Below, in pieces: positions 16,006 to 26,500 of a stretch of 44,776 nucleotides of DNA. The stretch is from CAZTHM01 sp041946825 (GTDB lineage: Bacteria > Acidobacteriota > Terriglobia > UBA7540). The notes below the pieces were generated by a model. That model saw only the letters and a program-made list of their open reading frames with translations. It was not told the DNA's origin and made no database searches. The first letter of the stretch is position 1. Every line of letters starts with the position of its first letter. A program made the position numbers and the translations under genes. The stretch spans positions 1 to 44,776 of the forward strand of contig JBHGBD010000033.1 in assembly GCA_041946825.1 (NCBI GenBank), written 5' to 3'.

Positions 16006-16884
16006 CTACAGTTTCAGCGAACGCAGATACCTGCGGAATTCCTTTGCGAGGTCGGGGCGCTTCAACGCCATCTCGACAGTAGCCTGAAGAAATCCCTGCT
16101 TGCTCCCGGCATCGTGCCGCCGGCCTTCGAATTCGAGGCCGTAAACGGGCTCCTGCGTGAGCAGACGCCGAATAGCGTCGGTCAGTTGAATCTCGCCGCC
16201 CGTACCGGGGCGCGTGGATTCGAGCTCGCCGAAAATCGGGGGCGTAAGCAGATAGCGTCCGATAATGGCCAGATTGGAAGGCGCGTCGCGCGGAGCGGGC
16301 TTCTCCACCATGTCGCTGATCTCAAACAGCCGACCGTTCCACCGACTGTCGCGGACCGGGCGCGCTGCGACCACGCCGTAGCTCGACACTGAGGACCTGG
16401 GCACCCGCTGGACCGCGATCACGCTTGAACCGTACTTCTCGAATACTGCCATCATCTGCTTCAGGCACGGAACCCGACTGTCCACGACGTCGTCGGAAAG
16501 CAGAACCGCGAAAGGCTCGTCGCCGACCAAATCCTTGGCTGTCAGGATGGCATGCCCCAGACCCTTGGGGAATTTTTGGCGAACGTACACAATCTGGAGC
16601 ATGCCGGAAATCGAGCGCATCTGGTCGCGAAGCTCTTGCTTCTTTCGCCCCGCCAGTTCCTGCTCGAGTTCCAGAGAAACGTCAAAATGGTCCTCGATCG
16701 CTTTCTTGCCTCGGCCGGTGACAAAAATTACCATCGGAATGTCCGACGCCGTAACCTCCTCCACGGCGTACTGCACGAGTGGCTTGTCCACCAGGGGAAG
16801 CATCTCCTTGGGTTGCGCCTTGGTGGCGGGCAAAAATCGCGTTCCCAGCCCGGCCACCGGTAGAACTGCCTTGCGAATTGTCAT
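16006..16884 (-). CDS. galU: UTP-glucose-1-phosphate uridylyltransferase
   Basis: 292 residues from ATG 16884. It makes UDP-glucose from UTP and glucose-1-phosphate for envelope polysaccharides. Signatures: AVLPVAGLGTRFLPATKA with the GxGTRxxP nucleotide loop, PKEMLPLVDKPLVQYAVEE, VTGRGKKAIEDHFD, KGLGHAI, FAVLLSDDVVD, GRYLLTPPIF and RRHDAGSKQGFL. The length and motif order match bacterial GalU. It is convergent with the FmdB gene, and a 680-bp gene-poor stretch lies upstream. Confidence 0.96.
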   Translation of the reverse strand: MTIRKAVLPVAGLGTRFLPATKAQPKEMLPLVDKPLVQYAVEEVTASDIPMVIFVTGRGKKAIEDHFDVSLELEQELAGRKKQELRDQMRSISGMLQIVYVRQKFPKGLGHAILTAKDLVGDEPFAVLLSDDVVDSRVPCLKQMMAVFEKYGSSVIAVQRVPRSSVSSYGVVAARPVRDSRWNGRLFEISDMVEKPAPRDAPSNLAIIGRYLLTPPIFGELESTRPGTGGEIQLTDAIRRLLTQEPVYGLEFEGRRHDAGSKQGFLQATVEMALKRPDLAKEFRRYLRSLKL

Positions 16885-17567
16885 CGGTGCCTCACTCGAC
16901 CCTCATGGCGTTTGAATGACCCTATGTCAGTTTAGCTCCGATTCTTGCGGGCCGTCAAAGCGCCGTGAGGAGTCGGCGACATGAAGCGCCCTGCTCACGG
17001 AAACCTAGTCAGCTTGACTGAGCACGACTCGCGAAGCGAACACACCTCGTCCCCTCCCACATCTGAGCCCCCTATGCAAGCCGGAAAGACCATGCCTTGT
17101 ATACTGAATACCCGTTGGATGGGCCGGCCCACCCTAAACCCATTCTTAATCCAAAGTTCCGTAACTCATTGACTTCAAACCACCTGTGTGGTTGATGGAT
17201 TTATCAAACAGTTCAATTATTTTCAATAAGATGCACCAGATGGCTTAGGCCAAGAATCTGTAGTGCCTTGAGTTTACATAAGCTATTGCGCTAATCCCCT
17301 TCATATATGTAGTCTCCATTGAATGGCGAAGCGGCCCAGCGCAGTGGTGAATGATTTTGACCCCCGGCCCCCTTTGAGGCATTCCCATTACCTGTCCAGC
17401 TCTCGCTCCCAAGCGGCCACCCTTCCTGCCGGACCGGCGTTCCGGCGTAGAACTCTAGAGCAATATATGTAGCCTCTCTGTCAAGTGGATAATGCAATCT
17501 CAAAGCCGGTGTGACGCTCTCGACTCCCCGGGGCGGGCTCTGCTAATATGACGCAAGGGCCTTGACA
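16885..17567. other. 683-bp gap without a supported gene
   Basis: Between galU and tsaD (divergent). Base composition is lower in GC than the flanks around 17150-17320. A 63-codon plus-strand frame at 16981-17172 has GAGGAG upstream but no recognisable protein features. A 70-codon minus-strand frame at 17291-17503 is also unconvincing. A near-perfect 14-bp direct repeat flanks 17303-17476. It may hold promoters and the remains of a small mobile element. Confidence 0.6.
17303..17476. repeat. Direct repeat ATATATGTAG(T/C)CTC, two copies
   Basis: Copies lie at 17303-17316 and 17463-17476 with one mismatch, 160 bp apart in the same orientation. The enclosed segment is GC-rich and unlike the AT-richer sequence just to its left. 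It could be the footprint of a small inserted element, but no terminal inverted repeats or transposase are visible. Confidence 0.3.
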
Positions 17568-18695
17568 ATGAAGGTGTTGGGTATCGAATCGAGCTGCGAC
17601 GAGACGGCGGCGGCCATCGTGGCCGACGGCGTGCGCATTCTTTCGAGTATCGTCGCGTCGCAAGTCCCGACCCACGCGAAGTACGGCGGGGTTGTTCCCG
17701 AACTCGCCTCGCGCGAGCACCTGCGCAAAATCCAGCCGATCGTGGATGAAGCGCTGCGCGGGGCGGCGCTCGCCCTCGAGGAAATCGACGCCCTGGCGGT
17801 GACCGAAGGCCCCGGATTGATTGGCTCGCTGCTGGTTGGCCTGGTTTACGCCAAGGCTCTGGCGCGGGGCCTCGGCAAGCCTCTGGTGGGAGTCAATCAC
17901 TTGGAGGGGCACATTCACGCCGTCCTGCTCGAGAACGCGATGACGCGCCAAACGGGCCCCACATCACCCGAAGCCAAACTCCCTGCTGTGACGCTGGTCG
18001 TTTCAGGCGGCCACACCACCCTTTTTCTTGTGGAAGCCGCCGACCGCGAAGGCGCCGCGGTTTTTTCTTACAAACCGCTCGGCCAGACGCGCGATGACGC
18101 CGCCGGCGAAGCCTTCGACAAGGTCGCCAAGCTTCTCGCGCTCGGATACCCCGGCGGGCCGGTCATCGACCGGCTTGCGGTCTTCGGAAATCGCGCCGCC
18201 GTCGATTTCGGCCGCATCAAGATGAAAGGCAATCCTCTGGATTTCAGTTTTTCGGGATTGAAGACCGCCGTTCTCTATCGCGTGCGCGGAACTGAACTCG
18301 CCCTGGAGGCGGAGGAGCGGGATGCCTGGCGCAAGACGGCCGGCCGCGTGACGACCGACGAGCTGCGCGCCCACTGCTCTCCGCCAACGCTCGATCTGGT
18401 GGCGAGCTTTCAGCAAGCCGTGGTCACCGACCTGGTTGAACGCACCCTGGCCGCAGCGGAAAAGGCAGGCGTCGAGAATGTCTTCGTTTCCGGCGGTGTC
18501 GCTTGCAATTCCCAGTTGAGGAAACAATTTGCGGATTCCGCAAAATCTCGTGCCCTAAGCGTTTTCTTCCCTTCCCCCGCGCTCTCCACCGACAACGCCG
18601 CCATGATCGCCGCCGCTGGCTACTACAAGCTGCGCGCCGGCCTATGCGCCGATGCGTCTTTGACAGCGCACGCGTCGCTTCCACTCGGCGTTTGA
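17568..18695 (+). CDS. tsaD: tRNA N6-adenosine threonylcarbamoyltransferase
   Basis: 375 residues from ATG 17568, with CAAGGG about nine bases upstream. A TTG six bases earlier is also in frame. TsaD transfers the threonylcarbamoyl group to A37 of ANN-decoding tRNAs, working with TsaB and TsaE, which are not in this window. Signatures: VLGIESSCDETAAAIV, the metal-binding His111 and His115 in NHLEGHIHAVL, VSGGHTTLFLV, DDAAGEAFDKVAKLLALGYPGG, FSFSGLKTAV, and VSGGVACNSQLR. The length is slightly above the usual 330-350 because of an insert around residues 240-265. Confidence 0.96.
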   Translation: MKVLGIESSCDETAAAIVADGVRILSSIVASQVPTHAKYGGVVPELASREHLRKIQPIVDEALRGAALALEEIDALAVTEGPGLIGSLLVGLVYAKALARGLGKPLVGVNHLEGHIHAVLLENAMTRQTGPTSPEAKLPAVTLVVSGGHTTLFLVEAADREGAAVFSYKPLGQTRDDAAGEAFDKVAKLLALGYPGGPVIDRLAVFGNRAAVDFGRIKMKGNPLDFSFSGLKTAVLYRVRGTELALEAEERDAWRKTAGRVTTDELRAHCSPPTLDLVASFQQAVVTDLVERTLAAAEKAGVENVFVSGGVACNSQLRKQFADSAKSRALSVFFPSPALSTDNAAMIAAAGYYKLRAGLCADASLTAHASLPLGV

Positions 18696-18809
18696 TCCCG
18701 CCTTTTTGCGATGGGGAGAATCCTCTCTCCTCCTTTCGCTCCGTGTCTCAGTTCCGCTAGAATAACCGATCAGCTCGCTCGGCCCATCTCGGCCTCCAGG
18801 AAATCAACT

Positions 18810-20840
18810 GTGCGTATTGGCGTGGACACCGGCGGAACGTTTACGGATTGCGTGGTCGTGGATGCTTCAGGAATCAGGGCCCTCAAGGTCTTCTCGACGC
18901 CCGACGACGCGGCTCGGGCCATCTTGGAAGGCGCACGGGGAATTTCCGCCAGAAACCCGCGTCAATCGCTCGACATCGCCCACGGGACGACGCTGGGCAC
19001 GAACAGTCTGCTCGAGCGGCGCGGCGCGCGCGTGGCGCTGGTCACCACCGCAGGCTTCGAAGACCTGATCGAAATTGGCCGGCAGAATCGCCCCCAACTC
19101 TATGACCTGAACGTCCGCCGGGATCCGGCTCTCGTCCCGCGCCAACTTCGTTTTGGCGTCGTGGAGCGAACTGCCGCGAGCGGCCAGAGTCTTCAACGGC
19201 CTTCTCCTGCCGAAATCCGACGCGTTCTTGGACGCATCCGTCGCTCAGCGACGGATTCCGTTGGAATCTGCTTTCTCTTTTCGTTTGTGAATTCCGCCCA
19301 CGAGGAGGCTCTGGCGAAAGCGATCCGAAAGCTGGGGATTCCTGTTTCTGTTTCGCACGAAATCCTTCCGGAGTTCCGGGAATATGAGCGCCTCTCGTCA
19401 GTCGTCGTCAACGCGTACCTCGCGCTGCGCATGGGCGGGTATTTGCGGCGTCTGCAGAAGGCGGTCTCGAAGGCTCACGGCGGGCGGGTCTATGTGATGC
19501 AATCGAGCGGGGGCATCACCACTTCCGCGCGCGCGGCTCGTGAACCGGTTCGCACGATCCTCTCCGGACCCGCCGGCGGTGTCGTGGCCACGGCGTGGCT
19601 GGCGAAGCGGATCAAGACTCCTCGAGCCATAAGCTTCGATATGGGCGGGACCTCCACCGACCTCTGCCTGATCGAGGGCCAGCCGCGCACGACGAATGAA
19701 ACGACGCTGGGTGGTTTGCCTGTCGCGGTGCCGGTGCTGGACGTCCATTCGGTGGGCGCGGGCGGGGGATCCATCGCGCGTTTCGACCCTGGTGGCGCGC
19801 TACGAGTCGGCCCGGAGAGCGCCGGAGCAATGCCTGGCCCGGCCTGCTATCACCGCGGCGGAACCCGACCGACGGTGACCGACGCCAATCTCGTCTTAGG
19901 GAGGCTGGATCCGGATTACTTCCTGGGCGGGTCTTACTCTCTTGATCCCGGAGCGGCTGAGCGGGCGCTGAAGCTCCTACTCAGAGAGGCGGGCCCGCGG
20001 TTTAACTCTCCGATTGAACTCGCGCAAGGGATTGTAGCCGTGGCCAATGCCAACATGGAACGAGCGCTGCGCGTCATCTCCGTCGAGCGAGGGCACGACC
20101 CGCGTGATTTTGTTCTCGTGTGTTTCGGCGGCGCGGGAGGGTTGCACGCGGTGGAACTCGCGGGCAGGGCAGGAATCAGCAAAGTCATTGTTCCTCCCAG
20201 TCCGGGAGCGTTTTCCGCTCTGGGCATCCTGATTTCCGATATCGTCAAAGACGTTTCGCTGTCTGTCCTCTTGCCGGTGCCCAATGCCCAGGGAAAACAC
20301 ACCGCGGGCTTTTCAAAATTCTTCGCGGAGCTCTCGAGCCGAATTTCTCACCTCGAAGCGGAGGGCCGCGCGCAATTGCAGCGCGAGGGCTTCGCGTCCG
20401 GGCATGTGAAAGCGGTCCGGGCTCTCGACCTCCGCGTCGCTGGGCAGGCCTATGAATTGACCGTTCCCTTCGCCGCTGATTTCCCCTCGCAATTTCATCG
20501 CGAGCACTTGAAAGCGTATGGATACACGCACCGTGGGCAGCCCCTGGAAGTCGTCAACCTGCGCGTGCGGCTGACGATGCCAACTCCCAAGCCGCCCTTC
20601 CGCAACCACGCCGCAATTCGCGGAACGCCGCGCGAGGCGCTGCTAAAGAAGAAGCCTGTTTGGTTGGATTCGCGATTTCGGGAAGCTTCGTTTTATGACC
20701 GCGAGCGGCTGCGCGCCGGCACGGAAGTTCGCGGGCCGGGGGTCATTGTGGAATACAGTTCGACGACAGTTGTGCCAGCGGGTTGGCAATGCAAAATCGA
20801 CAGGCACTTGAATCTGGTATTGACAACTGGCGACCGATAA
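18810..20840 (+). CDS. hyuA: HyuA-type hydantoinase/oxoprolinase, subunit A
   Basis: 676 residues from GTG 18810, chosen because AGGAAA lies about eight bases upstream and the protein then begins with the family N-terminus IGVDTGGTFTDCVV. An ASKHA-type ATPase fold: AHGTTLGTNSLLERRGARVALVTT-type segment, LSGPAGGVVATAWL, SFDMGGTSTDLCLI, VGAGGGSIARFD, GAMPGPACYHRGG. The family performs ATP-dependent ring opening (N-methylhydantoin, 5-oxoproline) or acetone/acetophenone carboxylation together with HyuB. The exact substrate is not readable. HyuB starts two bases after the stop, so both subunits are made from one message. Confidence 0.93.
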   Translation: MRIGVDTGGTFTDCVVVDASGIRALKVFSTPDDAARAILEGARGISARNPRQSLDIAHGTTLGTNSLLERRGARVALVTTAGFEDLIEIGRQNRPQLYDLNVRRDPALVPRQLRFGVVERTAASGQSLQRPSPAEIRRVLGRIRRSATDSVGICFLFSFVNSAHEEALAKAIRKLGIPVSVSHEILPEFREYERLSSVVVNAYLALRMGGYLRRLQKAVSKAHGGRVYVMQSSGGITTSARAAREPVRTILSGPAGGVVATAWLAKRIKTPRAISFDMGGTSTDLCLIEGQPRTTNETTLGGLPVAVPVLDVHSVGAGGGSIARFDPGGALRVGPESAGAMPGPACYHRGGTRPTVTDANLVLGRLDPDYFLGGSYSLDPGAAERALKLLLREAGPRFNSPIELAQGIVAVANANMERALRVISVERGHDPRDFVLVCFGGAGGLHAVELAGRAGISKVIVPPSPGAFSALGILISDIVKDVSLSVLLPVPNAQGKHTAGFSKFFAELSSRISHLEAEGRAQLQREGFASGHVKAVRALDLRVAGQAYELTVPFAADFPSQFHREHLKAYGYTHRGQPLEVVNLRVRLTMPTPKPPFRNHAAIRGTPREALLKKKPVWLDSRFREASFYDRERLRAGTEVRGPGVIVEYSSTTVVPAGWQCKIDRHLNLVLTTGDR

Positions 20841-20842
20841 CT

Positions 20843-22477
20843 ATGTTTGTGGACGCTGCCGAACTCGAGATTTTCAAGAACCTCTTCCACTCGGTTGCCG
20901 AGGAAATGGGCGCGGCGCTGCGGCGCTCTGCCTTTTCGCCCAATATCAAGGAGCGGCGCGATTATTCCTGCGCCGTCTTCGACGGCAAGGGCCGCGTGAT
21001 CGCGATGGGCGATCACATGCCCGTCCATCTCGGTTCGATGCCGATGTCCGTGGGGGCCGCGATCCAGGCGCTCACGCTCGGGCGGGGCGACATCGCCATG
21101 CTCAACGATCCCTATGCGGGCGGAACCCACTTGCCGGATGTCACGCTGGTGATGCCCGTGTTCGCCGAAAAGCTGTTGGTCACGGATCGGCGTGACAGCG
21201 GGCGACGCATGTTCTACGTCGCAAATCGCGCGCACCATTCCGACATCGGCGGCGCGCATCCGGCGTCGATGAGCCTGACCGAAGAGATTTACCAGGAGGG
21301 ATTACGCATCCCGCCCGTGGCGCTGGTGCGGGAGGGCAGGATCCAGCCCGACATTCTGAAAATAGTCCTCGCCAATGTACGCACACCCCGCGAACGTGAA
21401 GGCGATTTGACGGCGCAAGTCGCGGCGTGCCGGCTGGGCGAGCGGCGCCTGCGCGAGTTGGTGGAGAAGCACGGCCCCCCGCGAACGGGTTTCTATCTCG
21501 AGGCGCTGCAGCGATATTCGGCGCGGCTGATGCGCGAGGCATTGAAAAGGATCCCGTCCGGCACATATCGCGCCGAGGATTTTCTCGATGACGACGGCTT
21601 CACAGATGAACCCGTGCGGTTGCGGGTGGCGATTCGCATTTTCGACGGGCGGGCCGAGGTGGATTTCGCGGGCAGTTCGCCGGCGCGCCGAGGCGCTGTC
21701 AACGCCGTCCTCGCCATCACCACTTCGGCGGTGTTTTATGTCTTCCGCTCCCTGCTTGGCGAAGACGTTCCGGCCTGCGCAGGACTGATGGAGCCAATCC
21801 TCGTGCGTGCGACCGCGGGAAGCGTGGTGAACCCCAGCCCGCCGGCAGCAGTCGCCGCGGGAAATGTCGAGACTTCGCAAAGGATCGTGGATGTTCTATT
21901 CAAAGCGCTTGCGCGCGCGCTGCCAAAGCAGATTCCCGCCGCCAGCTCGGGCACGATGAATAACCTTTCATTTGGCGGGGAAGATCCCGGCCGCGGCGAG
22001 CCATTCGCATACTACGAGACAATTGCCGGCGGAATGGGCGCGCGACCTTGTGCCGATGGCCTGAGTGGTGTGCATACCCACATGACCAACTCGCTCAACA
22101 CGCCGATCGAAGCGCTAGAGGCCGCCTACCCGGTGCGCGTTCGGCAGTACTCCTTGCGTCGCGGATCGGGAGGTCGCGGGCGCTTTCGTGGCGGTGACGG
22201 GATCGTGCGCGAAATCGAATTTCTGGCGCCCGTACGCGGGAGTATTCTTTCGGATCGCCGTCGGTTCGCGCCTTACGGGCTCGCAGGCGGCAAGAATGGA
22301 AAGCCCGGAAAGAATCTCCTGAAGATTTCAGGACGCGCGACCTCCCTTCCCTCAAAAGTTTCCTTTGAAGCTCCTGCGGGCAGCGTCATTCAGATCGATA
22401 CGCCCGGCGGCGGAGGGTGGGGAAAGAGCAAGGAGAAAATCAAAGGTAAAAGGGCAAAAGGTAAGGACCAAATATAA
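20843..22477 (+). CDS. hyuB: HyuB-type hydantoinase/oxoprolinase, subunit B
   Basis: 544 residues from ATG 20843, two bases after the hyuA stop. Starts at 20783/20789 lie inside hyuA and would add a non-family N-terminus. Signatures: ELEIFKNLFHSVAEEMGAALRRSAFSPNIKERRDYSCA-type opening, GDIAMLNDPYAGGTHLPD, ANRAHHSDIGG, VNPSPPAAVAAGNVETSQRI, and the C-terminal GGDGIVREIEFL. The final residues are Lys-rich low complexity (KSKEKIKGKRAKG). It forms the second subunit of the ATP-dependent enzyme with HyuA. The downstream hydrolase gene suggests a small amide/ring-nitrogen catabolic set. Confidence 0.93.
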   Translation: MFVDAAELEIFKNLFHSVAEEMGAALRRSAFSPNIKERRDYSCAVFDGKGRVIAMGDHMPVHLGSMPMSVGAAIQALTLGRGDIAMLNDPYAGGTHLPDVTLVMPVFAEKLLVTDRRDSGRRMFYVANRAHHSDIGGAHPASMSLTEEIYQEGLRIPPVALVREGRIQPDILKIVLANVRTPREREGDLTAQVAACRLGERRLRELVEKHGPPRTGFYLEALQRYSARLMREALKRIPSGTYRAEDFLDDDGFTDEPVRLRVAIRIFDGRAEVDFAGSSPARRGAVNAVLAITTSAVFYVFRSLLGEDVPACAGLMEPILVRATAGSVVNPSPPAAVAAGNVETSQRIVDVLFKALARALPKQIPAASSGTMNNLSFGGEDPGRGEPFAYYETIAGGMGARPCADGLSGVHTHMTNSLNTPIEALEAAYPVRVRQYSLRRGSGGRGRFRGGDGIVREIEFLAPVRGSILSDRRRFAPYGLAGGKNGKPGKNLLKISGRATSLPSKVSFEAPAGSVIQIDTPGGGGWGKSKEKIKGKRAKGKDQI

Positions 22478-22548
22478 CTGGATGGTGGCCGGGGCGAGGA
22501 TTCAGGGCTGGGAAAGAACAACGAGCCAATGCTAGACGAGGAGGAAGC

Positions 22549-23517
22549 ATGGATCAAGTTGACCGGCGGAGTTTCATGAAATCGGTGGCGGGTGCAGCAA
22601 CCCTCGCGGCCGCGGACACGCGAGGCGCGACCCCGGCGGTGTCGGACGTGGTGTTTCTCTCTACCTGGATCCAGGGAAGGAACGCCAATTCGCGCGCCGT
22701 CGAAGTTCTGAAAGGCGGGGGAAGTCTGCTGGATGCGGTCGAAAAGGGCATCAACACCGCCGAGGATGATCCATCAATCAGCTCGGTAGGATATGGAGGG
22801 CTCCCGAATGCCGACGGCGTGGTCGAACTCGACGCCGCCATCATGGACGGCACCCGGCACCGCGCCGGAGCGGTTTGTAGTCTCCACGACATCAAGAATC
22901 CGATTTCAGTCGCCCGCATGGTTCTGGAGAAGACACGACACACCACGCTCGCAGGGGAAGGCGCATTCCGCTTCGCGCTCAAGATGGGATTCCAGCCACA
23001 ACAGTTGTTGACTCCGGAAAGTCTGAGGAAGTGGCTGGATTGGAAGGCGGACCCCAAGCGGACGACTTTCTGGAAACAGGAAAATCACGACACGATTGGC
23101 ATGGTGGCCATCGACGGCAAGGGTCACGTGGTCTCGGGGTGCTCGACTTCCGGGCTGGCGTGGAAGATTCCGGGGCGCGTGGGCGACTCGCCACTCGTCG
23201 GCTGTGGAGTCTACGCCGACGATCACGCGGGGGCGGCGTCCGCCACGGGCGACGGCGATCTGATGACCAATTACTGTACGAGCGTGTCGATCGTGCACAT
23301 CATGGCGCGCGGAGCGAAGCCGCAGGAAGCATGCGTTGAATTGCTCGAACACATGGCAAGAACCGATCCTGCGAGTAAAGAGGCGGAAGTCTGTGTGATT
23401 GCCATCAATACTCGCGGAGAGGCAGGCGCTGCCTCGATGCAAAAAGGCTTTCGCCTGAAATACGCACTCACTCGGGGCGGTGAGGAAACGTTCAATGAGT
23501 CACCCGTTGTCTTTTAG
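22549..23517 (+). CDS. Tat-exported N4-(beta-N-acetylglucosaminyl)-L-asparaginase-family hydrolase
   Basis: 322 residues from ATG 22549, preceded by GAGGAGGAAGC. The N-terminus has a twin-arginine signal (DRRSFMKSVAGAATLAAA). The mature part is an Ntn-hydrolase of the plant-type asparaginase/aspartylglucosaminidase family. The expected self-cleavage site is before Thr182 in ENHDTIGMVAID, with substrate-binding RVGDSPLVGCGVYAD and the TGDGDLM segment. It probably cleaves Asn-linked GlcNAc or Asn/isoAsp amides in the periplasm after autoproteolysis into two chains. It lies 71 bp after hyuB on the same strand and may be cotranscribed. Confidence 0.92.
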   Translation: MDQVDRRSFMKSVAGAATLAAADTRGATPAVSDVVFLSTWIQGRNANSRAVEVLKGGGSLLDAVEKGINTAEDDPSISSVGYGGLPNADGVVELDAAIMDGTRHRAGAVCSLHDIKNPISVARMVLEKTRHTTLAGEGAFRFALKMGFQPQQLLTPESLRKWLDWKADPKRTTFWKQENHDTIGMVAIDGKGHVVSGCSTSGLAWKIPGRVGDSPLVGCGVYADDHAGAASATGDGDLMTNYCTSVSIVHIMARGAKPQEACVELLEHMARTDPASKEAEVCVIAINTRGEAGAASMQKGFRLKYALTRGGEETFNESPVVF

Positions 23518-23565
23518 GGAAAGCATGAGTTGTGTGGCGTTGGTGCCTGGTTGTGGGTCACCTGG

Positions 23566-26500
23566 TTATCCGCCTGCAGCTTCCGAGTTCTGAGAGGGTT
23601 GACCGCGCGCGAGAAACATCCAGGCGAGAACCAAACACACAAAAACGGCAAGGAGTGCGCCATTCAGGCGGAAAAACGCCGCAGGCTGAGTAAGCAGCGA
23701 CACCAACGGCTCCGCCAGCGGCAGGCAAAAAGCCGCGGCGACGTAAGCGAGAACATTGTCGCGGAAGAAGAAAACGATGAAGGCCACCGCAACCAGCAAC
23801 TGCAGTAAGGCAGCAAATCCACCAGCAAGATATTCCGCCCCGGAATGCGCGCGCGAAGGTCCGACGCTGAGCAGCACCAACACGCCGAGGAGCCACACCC
23901 AGATCGCGCGGCGTTCAAGGCCGTACTTCAGCAAGTAAACGACTCCCCCGACAATTGCGGGCAAGAAGAAGGCGTAAAGGGTTCCACGAAAGATGTAAGC
24001 GGCCCCGGGCCACAAGGCATCGAAGAAATCAGGAACGATCTCGATCCTTACTGGAGCGACGGTGTGAAAGTGTGTCGCCGCGAAGTCGCCGAGACGGCTC
24101 AGCCCCGCCGCTGCGGCCAAGCTGAGCACCGCAGCGACCGCAGCGTCGCGTCTCCACGCGTGCCGCGCGATGCCCTGGAAAACCATCAACGCCTGTGGGT
24201 ATAGACTTGTCGCCAGCCCGATCAGCAAGCAGGCCAGTAAACCCGCCACAATGGGCACAATCACCAGGCTGGCCACGATCGCGACCCAAAACGCCGTCAT
24301 TGGCTGTGAAGTGTCGTAGGCTTGGTAGAACCGCGGCAGTTGGTTCAGCTGGGCGAGCGCGAAGACGATTGCGACCAGCGCACCGATCACCCCTGCGGGA
24401 CGCCAGTGAATCTCACCGTGGCGAATCTGACGCACAAAGAGCAGAATCCCGCCCCCCGCAAGGCCCGCGCCCAGAATGATAGCGGCGCCGAAGAGAACGA
24501 CGTTGGCGAGAGTTGTCGCCTGACGACGGCGCTGCCATTCCTCTGGCAGCTTGAAGTAGCGTGACAGCCCGACCACCTGATCTCCCGCGACGTCCACCTC
24601 CACGCGGAAATGCGCATCCTTGACGGTAAGGGCCCCGCTGGGGCCTGAGTCTTTGCTTTGCCAGACCAGGGAGTAGTCGGCGCGCCCTTTGCGTTTCTTG
24701 TAGACGGCATCCTGGGGATCATAGTCCTCCACCTGATAGCCCTGCTCTTTGAGAAATTCCGCGGCGCGTGTTCGCGCCTCATCGGAAGAGAGCGTCGCGC
24801 CTGGCGCGTCTTCATCCAAAACGTGCCGGTAATTGAAGGCCCTGCCGGTCGTCGGGTCGATATAGACAAGATGCTCTTCCTTCTCGAGCGGACGAAAATA
24901 GCGCACCTGCCAGAGCAGGAGACGAGTAGCGTGGCGATAGATGCGGTCGGCTTCCTGGACCGTGCGATTCTCGAGGAGATACCTCACCGCGAGCGGGTCC
25001 ACGTTTTCCCGCAGGATTGCAGCTGTTTGATAACGGCCCGGCTCGACTTGCTTCTGCCTGAGAAAATCATCCGCAGCGCGGAGGGCACCCTGGCGCGTTA
25101 CATTCAAACGGATGCCGTCGCCGAAGCGCGCAACGGGCAAGAGCGTCAACCCGGCAAAAGCCGCCGCCATGGCCGCCGCCAGCCACAATCGGCGCGTGTC
25201 GAGGGGGGCATAATCGACGCGCGCCCCGGTCACGGCAACGGCCTCCTTGCGCTCCGGGCGGCAGACGCCTTCGCTGGCGTTGGTCAGCGCGGATTCTTCC
25301 GAGAACGTCCCGGTTCGCAGGTAGGCGAGCAACGAAATCGCCAGGGGCACGAGCATGATCCCGGCGGTAATTGCGCCGGAAATCATCAAGTAGTGATTGG
25401 GCGAGCGGAGGAGAAGAAACGCGGTGTAAAGCGCGTCAACCGAATAGTGCCAGATGAGCGTGGCCAGGATTCCGAAGCGAAGCATGATGATGCTGATGAT
25501 CACGCCGCCCACGCCCACCTCGACGCCGCGAATAAAGAACGGCTGGTTGGGATAGGCGGAGTGCAGGAATCCCCAGAGGAATGAAGCCATGACGATCGCG
25601 ATGAACCGGTAACGGAAGAGTCGGTTCAAGAAGGGAATGGCGAAGGCGCGAAACTGAAGCTCTTCGGACACAGCGGGAAGAAACCCGATGAACAGTACCC
25701 ATACCCAGGGGATTCGCGTACTGAGCAGATCGCTGTAGTTCACATCGGAAGGTGCCCAGGCCCCCAGCTTATTGGCGGCGAGATAGAAGATCGTCTGATA
25801 GGCGAAGAAGAAAAACGTCAAACCGATGCCGACAATATTGGCCATGAAGAATGAGCGCGAGCGCAGGCCCTGCCAGGTGAACGTCCGCCGCAGCGAGGCC
25901 AGGCCGGGCAGTCCCTCGCGATAAACGGGCTCGGAGCCTGCGGTCAGGAAAAAGATGAACGCGCCGACACCGAGGGCGGACAGTAGACTCCGTTGCAGGT
26001 AGCCCGCAACGAAACTCGAAAAGGAGTCGGTGGTGCGGTAACCAAAAACCGCCATCGGGTAGTTATTCATCTGGCCAAGAAAATAGAGGAGGGTGGCGAC
26101 CAAGCCCAGCCACGCCGAAAGCCTCAGCGGCACATCGCGATCACGCAAGCGGAGGACCAGGATAACCAGCATCGCCACGGTCAGGAGAATGAAGAACACC
26201 TCGGCCACCAGTTGTGCCGACTGGTTGCGCGAGCGGAGCTTCTCGTAATCCCGGCTCCATTGCTCGGGGACTTTGACAAACTCGCGGCAGCCCGCCACCT
26301 GGTCCCCATCGATTTCGACAGAGATTCGGAGGCTGCCATCACCCAAATCCACGCTCTTCTGCTTCCAGGTGAATGTGTGGTCGGTGCGGGCGGGCCGCTT
26401 CTCGGTTTCGCCTTCCACGAACTCCAGATCCGCCAAGTCCCGCTTCATGACCCGGCGGAGGAAATCCTCCGCCAGTCCTTGAGCGGTGGTGGCTTCGAGG

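Noticed and set aside
16981..17172. 63-codon plus-strand frame with GAGGAG upstream
   Set aside because: The ribosome-binding site is tempting, but the protein has no recognisable structure and the composition does not look coding. Left as unsupported.
17291..17503. 70-codon minus-strand frame in the galU-tsaD gap
   Set aside because: It might be a transposase or other gene fragment, but I could not tie it to any family.
24658..25584. 308-codon plus-strand frame within the CPBP gene
   Set aside because: Antisense. The minus-strand frame has membrane helices and protease motifs, whereas this one has neither.
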